A stretch of DNA of 64,000 nt from Micromussa lordhowensis (lineage: Eukaryota; Cnidaria; Anthozoa; Scleractinia; Lobophylliidae): positions 10,761,348-10,825,347 of the forward strand of contig OZ026600.1 in the NCBI GenBank assembly GCA_964020085.1. Direction: 5' to 3'. A program made the position numbers and the translations under genes. The notes beneath the pieces were generated by a model. It saw nothing but the letters and a program-made list of their open reading frames with translations. It was not told the DNA's origin and did no database searches. Positions 31,105 through 44,600 of the stretch are shown here, piece by piece (position 1 is the first letter of the stretch; the number at the start of each line of letters is the position of its first letter).

Positions 31105-34100
31105 GCCGAGGTTGGCGCGCGTTACATCTTTGCAAACTAATGGCACCAAAGCACTCCCGGGGTTGGTCCGAGTCCACATGCAAAGTTTGGGAGCTGCGCA
31201 AAATGTCACACTATTCTAACCAGCCCGGTAGATGCCCGGGTGCGGCCGGCTGGTTGCCTCGTTAGCCGAGCTTGGCGCACGTCGCAACTTTGCAAACTAA
31301 TGTCACCAAAGCAATCCTGGGGTTGGTCCAGGTCCACATGCAAAGTTTCGGAGCTGCGCAAAATGTCACACTATGCTAACCAGCCCGATTGCTAATAAGC
31401 CGAGCTTGGCGCGCGTCGCAACTTTGCAAACTAATGGCACCAAAGCACTCCCGGGGTCGGTCCGAGTCCACATGCAAAGTTTCGGAGCTGCGCAAACTGT
31501 CACACTATGCTAAGCAGCCCGGCAGATCCCCGGGTGCGGCCGGCTGGCTTGCTAGTTAGCCGAGTTTGGCGCGCGTCGCAACTTTGCAAACTTATGGCAC
31601 CAAAGCAGTCCCGGGGTCGGTCCAGGTCCACATGCAAAGTTTCGGAGCTGCGCAAAATGTCACACTATGCTAAGCAGCCCGATTGCTAATTAGCCGAGCT
31701 TTGCGCGCGTCGCAACTTTGCAAACTAATGGCATCAAAGCACTCCCGGGTTCGGTCCGAATCCACATACAAAGTTTCAGAGCTGCGCAAAATGTCACACT
31801 ATGCTAAGCGGCCCGGCAGATCCACGGGTGCGGCCGGCTGGCTGGCTAGTTAGCCGAGCTTGGCGCGCCTCGCAACTTCGCAAACTAATGGCACCAAAGC
31901 ACTACCTGCGTCGGTCCGGGTCCACATGCAAAGTTTCAGAGCTGCGCAAAATGTCACACTATACTAAGCAGCCCGATTGCTAATTAGCCGAGCTTGGCGC
32001 GCGACGCAACTTTGCAAACTAATGGCACCAAAGCACTCCCGGGGTCGGTCCGAGTCCACATGCAAAGTTGCGGAGTTGCGCAAAATGTCACACTATGCTA
32101 ACCAGCCCGATTGCTAATAAGCCGAGCTTGGCGTACTTCGCAAATTTGCAAACTAATGGCACCAAAGCACTCCTGGGTTCGGTCCGGGTCCACATGCAAA
32201 GTTTTGGAGCTACGCAAAATGTCACACTATGCTAACTAGCCTGATTGCTAATTAGCCGAGCTTGGCGCGCGTCGCAACTTTGCAAACTAATGGCACCAAA
32301 GCACTCCCGGGGTCGGTCCGAGTCCACATGCAAAGTTTCGGAGCAGCGAGAAATGTCACACTATGCCAATTAGCCCGGCAGATGACCGGGTGTGGCCGGC
32401 GGGCTGCCTTGTTAGCCGAGCTTGGCGTGCGTCGCAACTTTGCAAACTAATGGCACCAAAGCACTCCCGGGGTCGGTCCGGGTCCACATGCAAAGTTTCG
32501 GAGCTGCGCAAAATGTCACACTATGCTAACCAGTCGGATTGCTAGTTAGCCGAGCTTGGCACGTGTCGCAACTTTGCAAACTAATGGCACCAAAGCACTC
32601 CCTGGGTCGGTCCGGGTCCATATGCAAAGTTTCAGAGCTGCGCAAATTGTGACACTATGCTAACCAGCCCGATTGCTATTTAGCCGAGCTTGGCGCACGT
32701 CGCAACTTTGCAAACTAATGGCACCAAAGCACTCCCGGGGTCGGTCCGAGTCCACATGCAAAGTTTCGGAGCTGCGCAAAATGTCACACTATGCTAACCG
32801 GCCCGATTGCTAATTAGCCGAGCTTGGCACGCGTCGCAACTTTGCAAACTAATGGCACCAAAGCACTCCCGGGGTCGGTCCGAGTCCACATGCAAAGTTT
32901 CGGAGCTGCGCAAAATGTCACACTATGCTAACCAGCCCGATTGCTAATTAGCCGAGCTTGGCACGCGTCGCAACTTTGCAAACTAATGGCACCAAAGCAC
33001 TCCCGGGGTCGGTCCAGGTCCACATGCAAAGTTTTGGAGCTGCACAAAATGTCACACTATGCTAACTAGCCCGATTGCTACTTAGCCAAGCTTGGCGCGC
33101 GTCGCAACTTTGCAAACTAATGGCACCAAAGCACTCCCGGGGTCGGTCCGAGTCCACATGAAAAGTTTCGGAGCAGCGAAAAATGTCACACTGTGCCAAC
33201 CAGCCCGGCAGATGCCCGGGTGCAGCCAGCTGGCTGCCTCATTAGCCGAGCTTCGCGCGCGTCGCAACTTTGCAAACTAATGGCACCAAAGCACTCCCGG
33301 GGTCGTTCCGGGTCCACATGCAAAGTTTCGGAGCTGCGCAAAATGTCACACTATGCTAACCAGTCGGATTGCTAGTTAGCCGAGCTTGGCGCGCGTCGCA
33401 ACTTTTCAAACTAATGGCACCAAAGCACCCCCAGGGGTTGGTCCGAGTCCACATGCAAAGTTTCGGAGCTGCGCAAAATGTCACACTCTGCTAACCAGCC
33501 CGATTGCTAATTAGCCGAGCTTGGCGCGCGTCAAAACTTTGCAAACTAATGGCACCAAAGCACTCCCGTGGTTGGTCCGAGTCCACATGCAAAGTTTCAG
33601 AGCTGCGCAAAATGTCACACTATGCTAACCAGCCCGGCCGATCCCCGGGTGCGGCCGGCTGGCTGCCTCGTTAGCCGAGCTTGGCGCGTGTCGCAACTTT
33701 GCAAACTAATGGCACCAAACTACTCCCGGGGTCGGTCCGGGTCCACATGCAAAGTTTCGGAGCTGCGCAAAATGTCACACTATGCTAACCAGCCCGATTG
33801 CTAATTAGCAGAGCTTGGCGTACTTTGCAAATTTGCAAACTAATGGCACCAAAGCACTCCTGGGTTCGGTCCGGGTCCACATGCAAAGTTTCGGAGCTGC
33901 GCAAAACGTCACACTATGCTAACCAGTCGGATTGCTAGTTAGCCGAGCTTGGCGCGCGTTGCAACTTTGCAAACTAATGCCACCAAAGCACTCCCGGGGT
34001 CGGTCCAAGTCCACAGGCAAAGTTTCAGAGCAGCGAAAAATGTCACACTATGCCAATTAGCCCGGCAGATCCCCGGGTGCGGCCGGCTGGCTGCCTCGTT

Positions 34101-36622
34101 AGCCGAGCTTGGCGCGCGTCGCAACTTTCCAAACTAATGGCACTAAAGCACTCCCGGGGTCGGTCCGGGTCCACATGCAAAGTTTCGGAGCTGCGCAAAA
34201 TGTCACACTATGCTAACCAGCCCGATTGCTAATTAGCCGAGCTTGGCGCGTGTCGCAACTTTGCAAACTAATGGCACGAAACTACTCCCGGGGTCGGTCC
34301 GGGTCCACATGCAAAGTAACGGAGCTGCGCAAAATGTCACACTATGCTAACCAGCCCGATTGCTAATTAGCAGAGCTTGGCGTACTTCGCAAATTTGCAA
34401 ACTAATGGCATTAAAGCACTCCTGGGTTCGGTCCGGGTCCACATGCAAAGTTTTGGAGCTACGCAAAATGTCACACTATGCTAACTAGCCCGATTGCTAA
34501 TTAGCCGAGCTTGGCGCGCGTCGCAACTTTGCAAACTAATGGCACCAAAGCACTCCCGGGGTCGGTCCAAGTCCACAGGCAAAGTTTCAGAGCAGCGGAA
34601 AAATGTCACACTATGCCAATTAGCCCGGCAGATCCCCGGGTGCGGCAGGCTGGCTGCCTCGTTAGCCGAGCTTGGCGCGCGTCGCATCTTTGCAAACTAA
34701 TGGCACCAAAGCACTCCCGGGGTCGGTCCGGGTCCACATGCAAAGTTTCGGAGCTGCGCAAAATGTCACACTATGCTAACCAGCCCGATTCCTAATTAGC
34801 AGAGCTTGGCGTACTTCGCAAATTTGCAAACTAATGGCACTAAAGCACTCCCGGGGTCGGTCCGGGTCCACATGCAAAGTTTCGGAGCTGCGCAAAATGT
34901 CACACTATGCTAACCAGCCCGATTGCTAATTAGCCGAGCTTGGCGCGTGTCGCAACTTTGCAAACTAATGGCACGAAACTACTCCCGGGGTCGGTCCGGG
35001 TCCACATGCAAAGTAACGGAGCTGCGCAAAATGTCACACTATGCTAACCAGCCCGATTGCTAATTAGCAGAGCTTGGCGTACTTCGCAAATTTGCAAACT
35101 AATGGCATTAAAGCACTCCTGGGTTCGGTCAGGGTCCACATGCAAAGTTTTGGAGCTACGCAAAATGTCACACTATGCTAACTAGCCCGATTGCTAATTA
35201 GCCGAGCTTGGCGCGCGTCGCAACTTTGCAAACTAATGGCACCAAAGCACTCCCGGGGTTGGTCCAAGTCCACAGGCAAAGTTTCAGAGCAGCGAAAAAT
35301 GTCACACTATGCCAATTAGCCCGGCAGATCCCCGGGTGCGGCCGGCTGGCTGCCTCGTTAGCCGAGCTTGCACCTTTGCAAACTAATGGCACCAAAGCAC
35401 TCCCGGGGTCGGTCCGGGTCCACATGCAAAGTTTCGGAGCTGCGCAAAATGTCACACTATGCTAACCAGCCCGATTGCTAATTAGCCGAGCTTGGCGCGT
35501 GTCGCAACTTTGCAAACTAATGGCACGAAACTACTCCCGGGGTCGGTCCGGGTCCACATGCAAAGTAACGGAGCTGCGCAAAATATCACACTATGCTAAC
35601 CAGCCCGATTGCTAATTAGCAGAGCTTGGTGTACTTCGCAAATTTGCAAACTAATGGCATTAAAGCACTCCTGGGTTCGGTCAGGGTCCACATGCAAAGT
35701 TTTGGAGCTACGCAAAATGTCACACTATGCTAACTAGCCCGATTGCTAATTAGCCGAGCTTGGCACGCGTCGCAACTTTGCAAACTAATGGCACCAAAGC
35801 ACTCCCGGGGTCGGTCCAAGTCCACAGGCAAAGTTTCAGAGCAGCGAAAAATGTCACACTATGCCAATTAGCCCGGCAGATCCCCGGGTGCGGCCGGCTG
35901 GCTGCCTCGTTAGCCGAGCTTGCACCTTTGCAAACTAATGGCACCAAAGCACTCCCGGGGTCGGTCCGGGTCCACATGCAAAGTTTCGGAGCTGCGCAAA
36001 ATGTCACACTATGCTAACCAGCCCGATTGCTAATTAGCCGAGCTTGGCGCGCGTCGCAACTTTGCAAACTAATGGCACCAAAGCACTCCCGGGGTCGGTC
36101 CGAGTCCACATGCAAAGTTTGGGAGCTGCGCAAAATGTCACACTATGCTAAGCAGCCAGATTGCTAATTAGCCGAGCTTGGCGCGCGTCGCAACTTTGCA
36201 AACTAATGGCATCAAAGCACTCCCGGGGTTGGTCCGAATCCACATGCAAAGTTTCGCAGCTGGCCAAAATGTCGCACTATGCTAAGTGGCCCGGCAGATC
36301 CCCGGGTCCGGCCGCTGGCTGGCTAGTTAGCCGAGCTTGGCGCGCCTCGCAACTTTGCAAACTAATGGCACCAAAGCACTACCTGCGTCGGTCCGGGTCC
36401 ACATGCAAAGTTTCGGAGCTGCGCAAAATGTCACACTATGCTAACCAGCCCGGCAGATCCCCGGGTGTGGCCGGCTGGCTGGCTAGTTAGCCGAGCTTGG
36501 CGCGCGTTGCAACTTTGCAAACTAATGGCACCAAAGCACTCCCGGGGTCGTCCGGGTCCACATGCAAAGTTTTGGAGCTGCGCAAAATGTCATACTATGC
36601 TAACCAGCCCGATTGCTAATTA
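31105..36622. repeat. Satellite higher-order block H1 (5518 bp)
   Basis: Diagnostic variants such as GAGGTTGGCGCGCGTTACAT at the start reappear exactly 5518 bp later. The order of long and short monomers and private substitutions is shared with H2. It contains a local 552-bp tandem duplication (35208-36311). Confidence 0.85.
35208..36311. repeat. 552-bp tandem duplication inside H1
   Basis: The segment from 35208 recurs from 35760, including the 150-bp monomer that lacks GGCGCGCGTC after GAGCTTG; 552 equals one 150-bp plus three 134-bp monomers. H2 carries the segment essentially once. The right border is approximate. Confidence 0.7.
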
Positions 36623-39600
36623 GCCGAGGTTGGCGCGCGTTACATCTTTGCAAACTAATGGCACCAAAGCACTCCCGGGGTTGGTCCGAGTCCACATGCA
36701 AAGTTTGGGAGCTGCGCAAAATGTCACACTATTCTAACCAGCCCGGTAGATGCCCGGGTGCGGCCGGCTGGTTGCCTCGTTAGCCGAGCTTGGCGCACGT
36801 CGCAACTTTGCAAACTAATGTCACCAAAGCAATCCTGGGGTTGGTCCAGGTCCACATGCAAAGTTTCGGAGCTGCGCAAAATGTCACACTATGCTAACCA
36901 GCCCGATTGCTAATAAGCCGAGCTTGGCGCGCGTCGCAACTTTGCAAACTAATGGCACCAAAGCACTCCCGGGGTCGGTCCGAGTCCACATGCAAAGTTT
37001 CGGAGCTGCGCAAAATGTCACACTATGCTAAGCAGCCCGGCAGATCCCCGGGTGCGGCCGGCTGGCTTGCTAGTTAGCCGAGTTTGGCGCGCGTCGCAAC
37101 TTTGCAAACTTATGGCACCAAAGCAGTCCCGGGGTCGGTCCAGGTCCACATGCAAAGTTTCGGAGCTGCGCAAAATGTCACACTATGCTAAGCAGCCCGA
37201 TTGCTAATTAGCCGAGCTTTGCGCGCGTCGCAACTTTGCAAACTAATGGCATCAAAGCACTCCCGGGTTCGGTCCGAATCCACATACAAAGTTTCAGAGC
37301 TGCGCAAAATGTCACACTATGCTAAGCGGCCCGGCAGATCCACGGGTGCGGCCGGCTGGCTGGCTAGTTAGCCGAGCTTGGCGCGCCTCGCAACTTCGCA
37401 AACTAATGGCACCAAAGCACTACCTGCGTCGGTCCGGGTCCACATGCAAAGTTTCAGAGCTGCGCAAAATGTCACACTATACTAAGCAGCCCGATTGCTA
37501 ATTAGCCGAGCTTGGCGCGCGACGCAACTTTGCAAACTAATGGCACCAAAGCACTCCCGGGGTCGGTCCGAGTCCACATGCAAAGTTTCGGAGTTGCGCA
37601 AAATGTCACACTATGCTAACCAGCCCGATTGCTAATAAGCCGAGCTTGGCGTACTTCGCAAATTTGCAAACTAATGGCACCAAAGCACTCCTGGGTTCGG
37701 TCCGGGTCCACATGCAAAGTTTTGGAGCTACGCAAAATGTCACACTATGCTAACTAGCCTGATTGCTAATTAGCCGAGCTTGGCGCGCGTCGCAACTTTG
37801 CAAACTAATGGCACCAAAGCACTCCCGGAGTCGGTCCGAGTCCACATGCAAAGTTTCGGAGCAGCGAGAAATGTCACACTATGCCAATTAGCCCGGCAGA
37901 TGACCGGGTGTGGCCGGCGGGCTGCCTTGTTAGCCGAGCTTGGCGTGCGTCGCAACTTTGCAAACTAATGGCACCAAAGCACTCCCGGGGTCGGTCCGGG
38001 TCCACATGCAAAGTTTCGGAGCTGCGCAAAATGTCACACTATGCTAACCAGTCGGATTGCTAGTTAGCCGAGCTTGGCACGTGTCGCAACTTTGCAAACT
38101 AATGGCACCAAAACACTCCCTGGGTCGGTCCGGGTCCATATGCAAAGTTTCAGAGCTGCGCAAATTGTGACACTATGCTAACCAGCCCGATTGCTATTTA
38201 GCCGAGCTTGGCGCACGTCGCAACTTTGCAAACTAATGGCACCAAAGCACTCCCGGGGTCGGTCCGAGTCCACATGCAAAGTTTCGGAGCTGCGCAAAAT
38301 GTCACACTATGCTAACCGGCCCGATTGCTAATTAGCCGAGCTTGGCACGCGTCGCAACTTTGCAAACTAATGGCACCAAAGCACTCCCGGGGTCGGTCTG
38401 AGTCCACATGCAAAGTTTCGGAGCTGCGCAAAATGTCACACTATGCTAACCAGCCCGATTGCTAATTAGCCGAGCTTGGCACGCGTCGCAACTTTGCAAA
38501 CTAATGGCACCAAAGCACTCCCGGGGTCGGTCCGGGTCCACATGCAAAGTTTTGGAGCTGCACAAAATGTCACACTATGCTAACTAGCCCGATTGCTAAT
38601 TAGCCAAGCTTGGCGCGCGTCGCAACTTTGCAAACTAATGGCACCAAAGCACTCCCGGGGTCGGTCCGAGTCCACATGAAAAGTTTCAGAGCAGCGAAAA
38701 ATGTCACACTGTGCCAACCAGCCCGGCAGATGCCCGGGTGCAGCCAGCTGGCTGCCTCATTAGCCGAGCTTCGCGCGCGTCGCAACTTTGCAAACTAATG
38801 GCACCAAAGCACTCCCGGGGTCGTTCCGGGTCCACATGCAAAGTTTCGGAGCTGCGCAAAATGTCACACTATGCTAACCAGTCGGATTGCTAGTTAGCCG
38901 AGCTTGGCGCGCGTCGCAACTTTTCAAACTAATGGCACCAAAGCACTCCCGGGGTTGGTCCGAGTCCACATGCAAAGTTTCGGAGCTGCGCAAAATGTCA
39001 CACTCTGCTAACCAGCCCGATTGCTAATTAGCCGAGCTTGGCGCGCGTCAAAACTTTGCAAACTAATGGCACCAAAGCACTCCCGTGGTTGGTCCGAGTC
39101 CACATGCAAAGTTTCAGAGCTGCGCAAAATGTCACACTATGCTAACCAGCCCGGCCGATCCCCGGGTGCGGCCGGCTGGCTGCCTCGTTAGCCGAGCTTG
39201 GCGCGTGTCGCAACTTTGCAAACTAATGGCACCAAACTACTCCCGGGGTCGGTCCGGGTCCACATGCAAAGTTTCGGAGCTGCGCAAAATGTCACACTAT
39301 GCTAACCAGCCCGATTGCTAATTAGCAGAGCTTGGCGTACTTTGCAAATTTGCAAACTAATGGCACCAAAGCACTCCTGGGTTCGGTCCGGGTCCACATG
39401 CAAAGTTTCGGAGCTGCGCAAAACGTCACACTATGCTAACCAGTCGGATTGCTAGTTAGCCGAGCTTGGCGCGCGTTGCAACTTTGCAAACTAATGCCAC
39501 CAAAGCACTCCCGGGGTCGGTCCAAGTCCACAGGCAAAGTTTCAGAGCAGCGAAAAATGTCACACTATGCCAATTAGCCCGGCAGATCCCCGGGTGCGGC

Positions 39601-41605
39601 CGGCTGGCTGCCTCGTTAGCCGAGCTTGGCGCGCGTCGCAACTTTCCAAACTAATGGCACTAAAGCACTCCCGGGGTCGGTCCGGGTCCACATGCAAAGT
39701 TTCGGAGCTGCGCAAAATGTCACACTATGCTAACCAGCCCGATTGCTAATTAGCCGAGCTTGGCGCGTGTCGCAACTTTGCAAACTAATGGCACGAAACT
39801 ACTCCCGGGGTCGGTCCGGGTCCACATGCAAAGTAACGGAGCTGCGCAAAATGTCACACTATGCTAACCAGCCCGATTGCTAATTAGCAGAGCTTGGCGT
39901 ACTTCGCAAATTTGCAAACTAATGGCATTAAAGCACTCCTGGGTTCGGTCCGGGTCCACATGCAAAGTTTTGGAGCTACGCAAAATGTCACACTATGCTA
40001 ACTAGCCCGATTGCTAATTAGCCGAGCTTGGCGCGCGTCGCAACTTTGCAAACTAATGGCACCAAAGCACTCCCGGGGTCGGTCCAAGTCCACAGGCAAA
40101 GTTTCAGAGCAGCGGAAAAATGTCACACTATGCCAATTAGCCCGGCAGATCCCCGGGTGCGGCAGGCTGGCTGCCTCGTTAGCCGAGCTTGGCGCGCGTC
40201 GCATCTTTGCAAACTAATGGCACCAAAGCACTCCCGGGGTCGGTCCAAGTCCACAGGCAAAGTTTCAGAGCAGCGGAAAAATGTCACACTATGCCAATTA
40301 GCCCGGCAGATCCCCGGGTGCGGCCGGCTGGCTGCCTCGTTAGCCGAGCTTGCACCTTTGCAAACTAATGGCACAAAAAGCACTCCCGGGGTCGGTCCGG
40401 GTCCACATGCAAAGTTTCGGAGCTGCGCAAAATGTCACACTATGCTAACCAGCCCGATTGCTAATTAGCCGAGCTTGGCGCGTGTCGCAACTTTGCAAAC
40501 TAATGGCACGAAACTACTCCCGGGGTCGGTCCGGGTCCACATGCAAAGTAACGGAGCTGCGCAAAATATCACACTATGCTAACCAGCCCGATTGCTAATT
40601 AGCAGAGCTTGGCGTACTTCGCAAATTTGCAAACTAATGGCATTAAAGCACTCCTGGGTTCGGTCAGGGTCCACATGCAAAGTTTTGGAGCTACGCAAAA
40701 TGTCACACTATGCTAACTAGCCCGATTGCTAATTAGCCGAGCTTGGCACGCGTCGCAACTTTGCAAACTAATGGCACCAAAGCACTCCCGGGGTCGGTCC
40801 AAGTCCACAGGCAAAGTTTCAGAGCAGCGAAAAATGTCACACTATGCCAATTAGCCCGGCAGATCCCCGGGTGCGGCCGGCTGGCTGCCTCGTTAGCCGA
40901 GCTTGCACCTTTGCAAACTAATGGCACCAAAGCACTCCCGGGGTCGGTCCGGGTCCACATGCAAAGTTTCGGAGCTGCGCAAAATGTCACACTATGCTAA
41001 CCAGCCCGATTGCTAATTAGCCGAGCTTGGCGCGCGTCGCAACTTTGCAAACTAATGGCACCAAAGCACTCCCGGGGTCGGTCCGAGTCCACATGCAAAG
41101 TTTGGGAGCTGCGCAAAATGTCACACTATGCTAAGCAGCCAGATTGCTAATTAGCCGAGCTTGGCGCGCGTCGCAACTTTGCAAACTAATGGCATCAAAG
41201 CACTCCCGGGGTTGGTCCGAATCCACATGCAAAGTTTCGCAGCTGGGCAAAATGTCGCACTATGCTAAGTGGCCCGGCAGATCCCCGGGTCCGGCCGCTG
41301 GCTGGCTAGTTAGCCGAGCTTGGCGCGCCTCGCAACTTTGCAAACTAATGGCACCAAAGCACTACCTGCGTCGGTCCGGGTCCACATGCAAAGTTTCGGA
41401 GCTGCGCAAAATGTCACACTATGCTAACCAGCCCGGCAGATCCCCGGGTGTGGCCGGCTGGCTGGCTAGTTAGCCGAGCTTGGCGCGCGTTGCAACTTTG
41501 CAAACTAATGGCACCAAAGCACTCCCGGGGTCGTCCGGGTCCACATGCAAAGTTTTGGAGCTGCGCAAAATGTCATACTATGCTAACCAGCCCGATTGCT
41601 AATTA
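36623..41605. repeat. Satellite higher-order block H2 (4983 bp)
   Basis: Follows H1 variant for variant at offset 5518 (5517 after a 1-bp difference near 33430). At about 40246 the offset becomes 4983: a 534-bp block present in H1 is missing here. Confidence 0.85.
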
Positions 41606-44600
41606 GCCGAGCTTGGCGCGCGTCGCAACTTTTCAAACTAATGGAACCAAAGCACTCCCGGGGTCGGTCCGAGTCCACATGCAAAGTTTCGGAGTTGCGC
41701 AAAATGTCACACTATGCTAACCAGCCCGATTGCTAATAAGCCGAGCTTGGCGTACTTCGCAAATTTGCAAACTAATGGCACCAAAGCACTCCTGGGTTCG
41801 GTCCGGGTCCACATGCAAAGTTTTGGAGCTACGCAAAATGTCACACTATGCTAACTAGCCCGATTGCTAATTAGCCGAGCTTGGCGCGCGTCGCAACTTT
41901 GCAAACTAATGGCACCAAAGCACTCCCGGGGTCGGTCCGAGTCCACATGCAAAGTTTCGGAGCAGCGAGAAATGTCACACTATGCCAATTAGCCCGGCAG
42001 ATGACCGGGTGTGGCCGGCGGGCTGCCTTGTTAGCCGAGCTTGGCGTGCGTCGCAACTTTGCAAACTAATGGCACCAAAGCACTCCCGGGGTCGGTCCGG
42101 GTCCACATGCAAAGTTTCGGAGCTGCGCAAAATGTCACACTATGCTAACCAGTCGGATTGCTAGTTAGCCGAGCTTGGCACGTGTCGCAACTTTGCAAAC
42201 TAATGGCACCAAAGCACTCCCTGGGTCGGTCCGGGTCCATATGCAAAGTTTCAGAGCTGCGCAAATTGTGACACTATGCTAACCAGCCCGATTGCTATTT
42301 AGCCGAGCTTGGCGCACGTCGCAACTTTGCAAACTAATGGCACCAAAGCACTCCCGGGGTCGGTCCGAGTCCACATGCAAAGTTTCGGAGCTGCGCAAAA
42401 TGTCACACTATGCTAACCGGCCCAATTGCTAATTAGCCGAGCTTGGCACGCGTCGCAACTTTGCAAACTAATGGCACCAAAGCACTCCCGGGGTCGGTCC
42501 GAGTCCACATGCAAAGTTTCGGAGCTGCGCAAAATGTCACACTATGCTAACCAGCCCGATTGCTAATTAGCCGAATTTGGCACGCGTCGCAACTTTGCAA
42601 ACTAATGGCACCAAAGCACTCCCGGGGTCGGTCCGGGTCCACATGCAAAGTTTTGGAGCTGCACAAAATGTCACACTATGCTAACTAGCCCGATTGCTAA
42701 TTAGCCAAGCTTGGCGGGCGTCGCAACTTTGCAAACTAATGGCACCAAAGCACTCCCGGGGTCGGTCCGAGTCCACATGAAAAGTTTCGGAGCAGCGAAA
42801 AATGTCACATTGTGCCAACCAGCCCGGCAGATGCCCGGGTGCAGCCAGCTGGCTGCCTCATTAGCCGAGCTTCGCGCGCGTCGCAACTTTGCAAACTAAT
42901 GGCACCAAAGCACTCCCGGGGTCGTTCCGGGTCCACATGCAAAGTTTCGGAGCTGCGCAAAATGTCACACTATGCTAACCAGTCGGATTGCTAGTTAGCC
43001 GAGCTTGGCGCGCGTCGCAACTTTTCAAACTAATGGCACCAAAGCACTCCCGGGGTTGGTCCGAGTCCACATGCAAAGTTTCGGAGCTGCGCAAAATGTC
43101 ACACTCTGCTAACCAGCCCGATTGCTAATTAGCCGAGCTTGGCGCGCGTCAAAACTTTGCAAACTAATGGCACCAAACTACTCCCGGGGTCGGTCCGGGT
43201 CCACATGCAAAGTTTCGGAGCTGCGCAAAATGTCACACTATGCTAACCAGCCCGATTGCTAATTAGCAGAGCTTGGCGTACTTCGCAAATTTGCAAACTA
43301 ATGGCACCAAAGCACTCCTGGGTTCGGTCTGGGTCCACATGCAAAGTTTCGGAGCTGCGCAAAATGTCACACTATGCTAACTAGCCCGATTGCTAATTAG
43401 CCGAGCTTGGCGCGCGTCGCAACTTTGCAAACTAATGGCACCAAAGCACTCCCGGGGTCGGTCCGAGTCCACATGCAAAGTTTGGAAGCTGCGCAAAATG
43501 TCACACTATGCTAAGCAGCCAGATTGCTAATTAGCCGAGCTTGGCGCGCGTCGCAACTTTGCAAACTAATGGCACCAAAGCAGTACCTGCGTCGGTCCGG
43601 GTCCACATGCAAAGTTTCGGAGCTGCGCAAAATGTCACACTATGCTAACCAGCCCGGCAGATCCCTGGGTGTGGCCGGCTGGCTGGCTAGTTAGCCGAGC
43701 TTGGCGCGCGTTGCAACTTTGCAAACTAATGGCACCAAAGCACTCCCGGGGTCGTCCGGGTCCACATGCAAAGTTTTGGAGCTGCGCAAAATGTCATACT
43801 ATGCTAACCAGCCCGGCAGATCCCCGGGTGTGGCCGCTGGCTGGCTAGTTAGCCGAGCTTGGCGCGCCTCGCAACTTTGCAAACTAATGGCACCAAAGCA
43901 CTACCTGCGTCGGTCCGGGTCCACATGCAAAGTTTCGGAGCTGCGCAAAATGTCACACTATGCTAACCAGCCCGGCAGATCCCCGGGTGTGGCCGGCTGG
44001 CTGGCTAGTTAGCCGAGCTTGGCGCTCGTTGCAACTTTGCAAACTAATGGCACCAAAGCACTCCCGGGGTCGTCCGGGTCCACATGCAAAGTTTTGGAGC
44101 TGCGCAAAATGTCATACTTTGCTAACCAGCCCGATTGCTAATTAGCCGAGCTTGGCGCGCGTCGCAACTTTTCAAACTAATGGAACCAAAGCACTCCCGG
44201 GGTCGGTCCGGGTCCACATGCAAAGTTTCGGAGCTGCGCAAAATGTCACACTATGCTAACCAGTCGGATTGCTAGTTAGCCGAGCTTGGCGCGCGTCGCA
44301 ACTTTGCAAACTAATGGCACCAAAGCACTCCCGGGGTCGGTCCGAGTCCACATGCAAAGTTTCGAAGCTGCGCAAACTGTCACACTATGCTAACCAGCTC
44401 GGCAGATCCCCGGGTGCGGCCGGCTTGCTGCCTCGTTAGCCGAGCTTGGCGCGCGTCGCAACTTTGCAAACTATTGGCACCAAAGCACTCCTGGGGTCGG
44501 TCCGAGTTAAATATGCAAAGTTTCGGAGCTGCGCAAAATGTCACACTGTGCTAACCAGGCCTGCAGATCCCCGGGTGCGGCCGGCTGGCTGCCTCATTAG

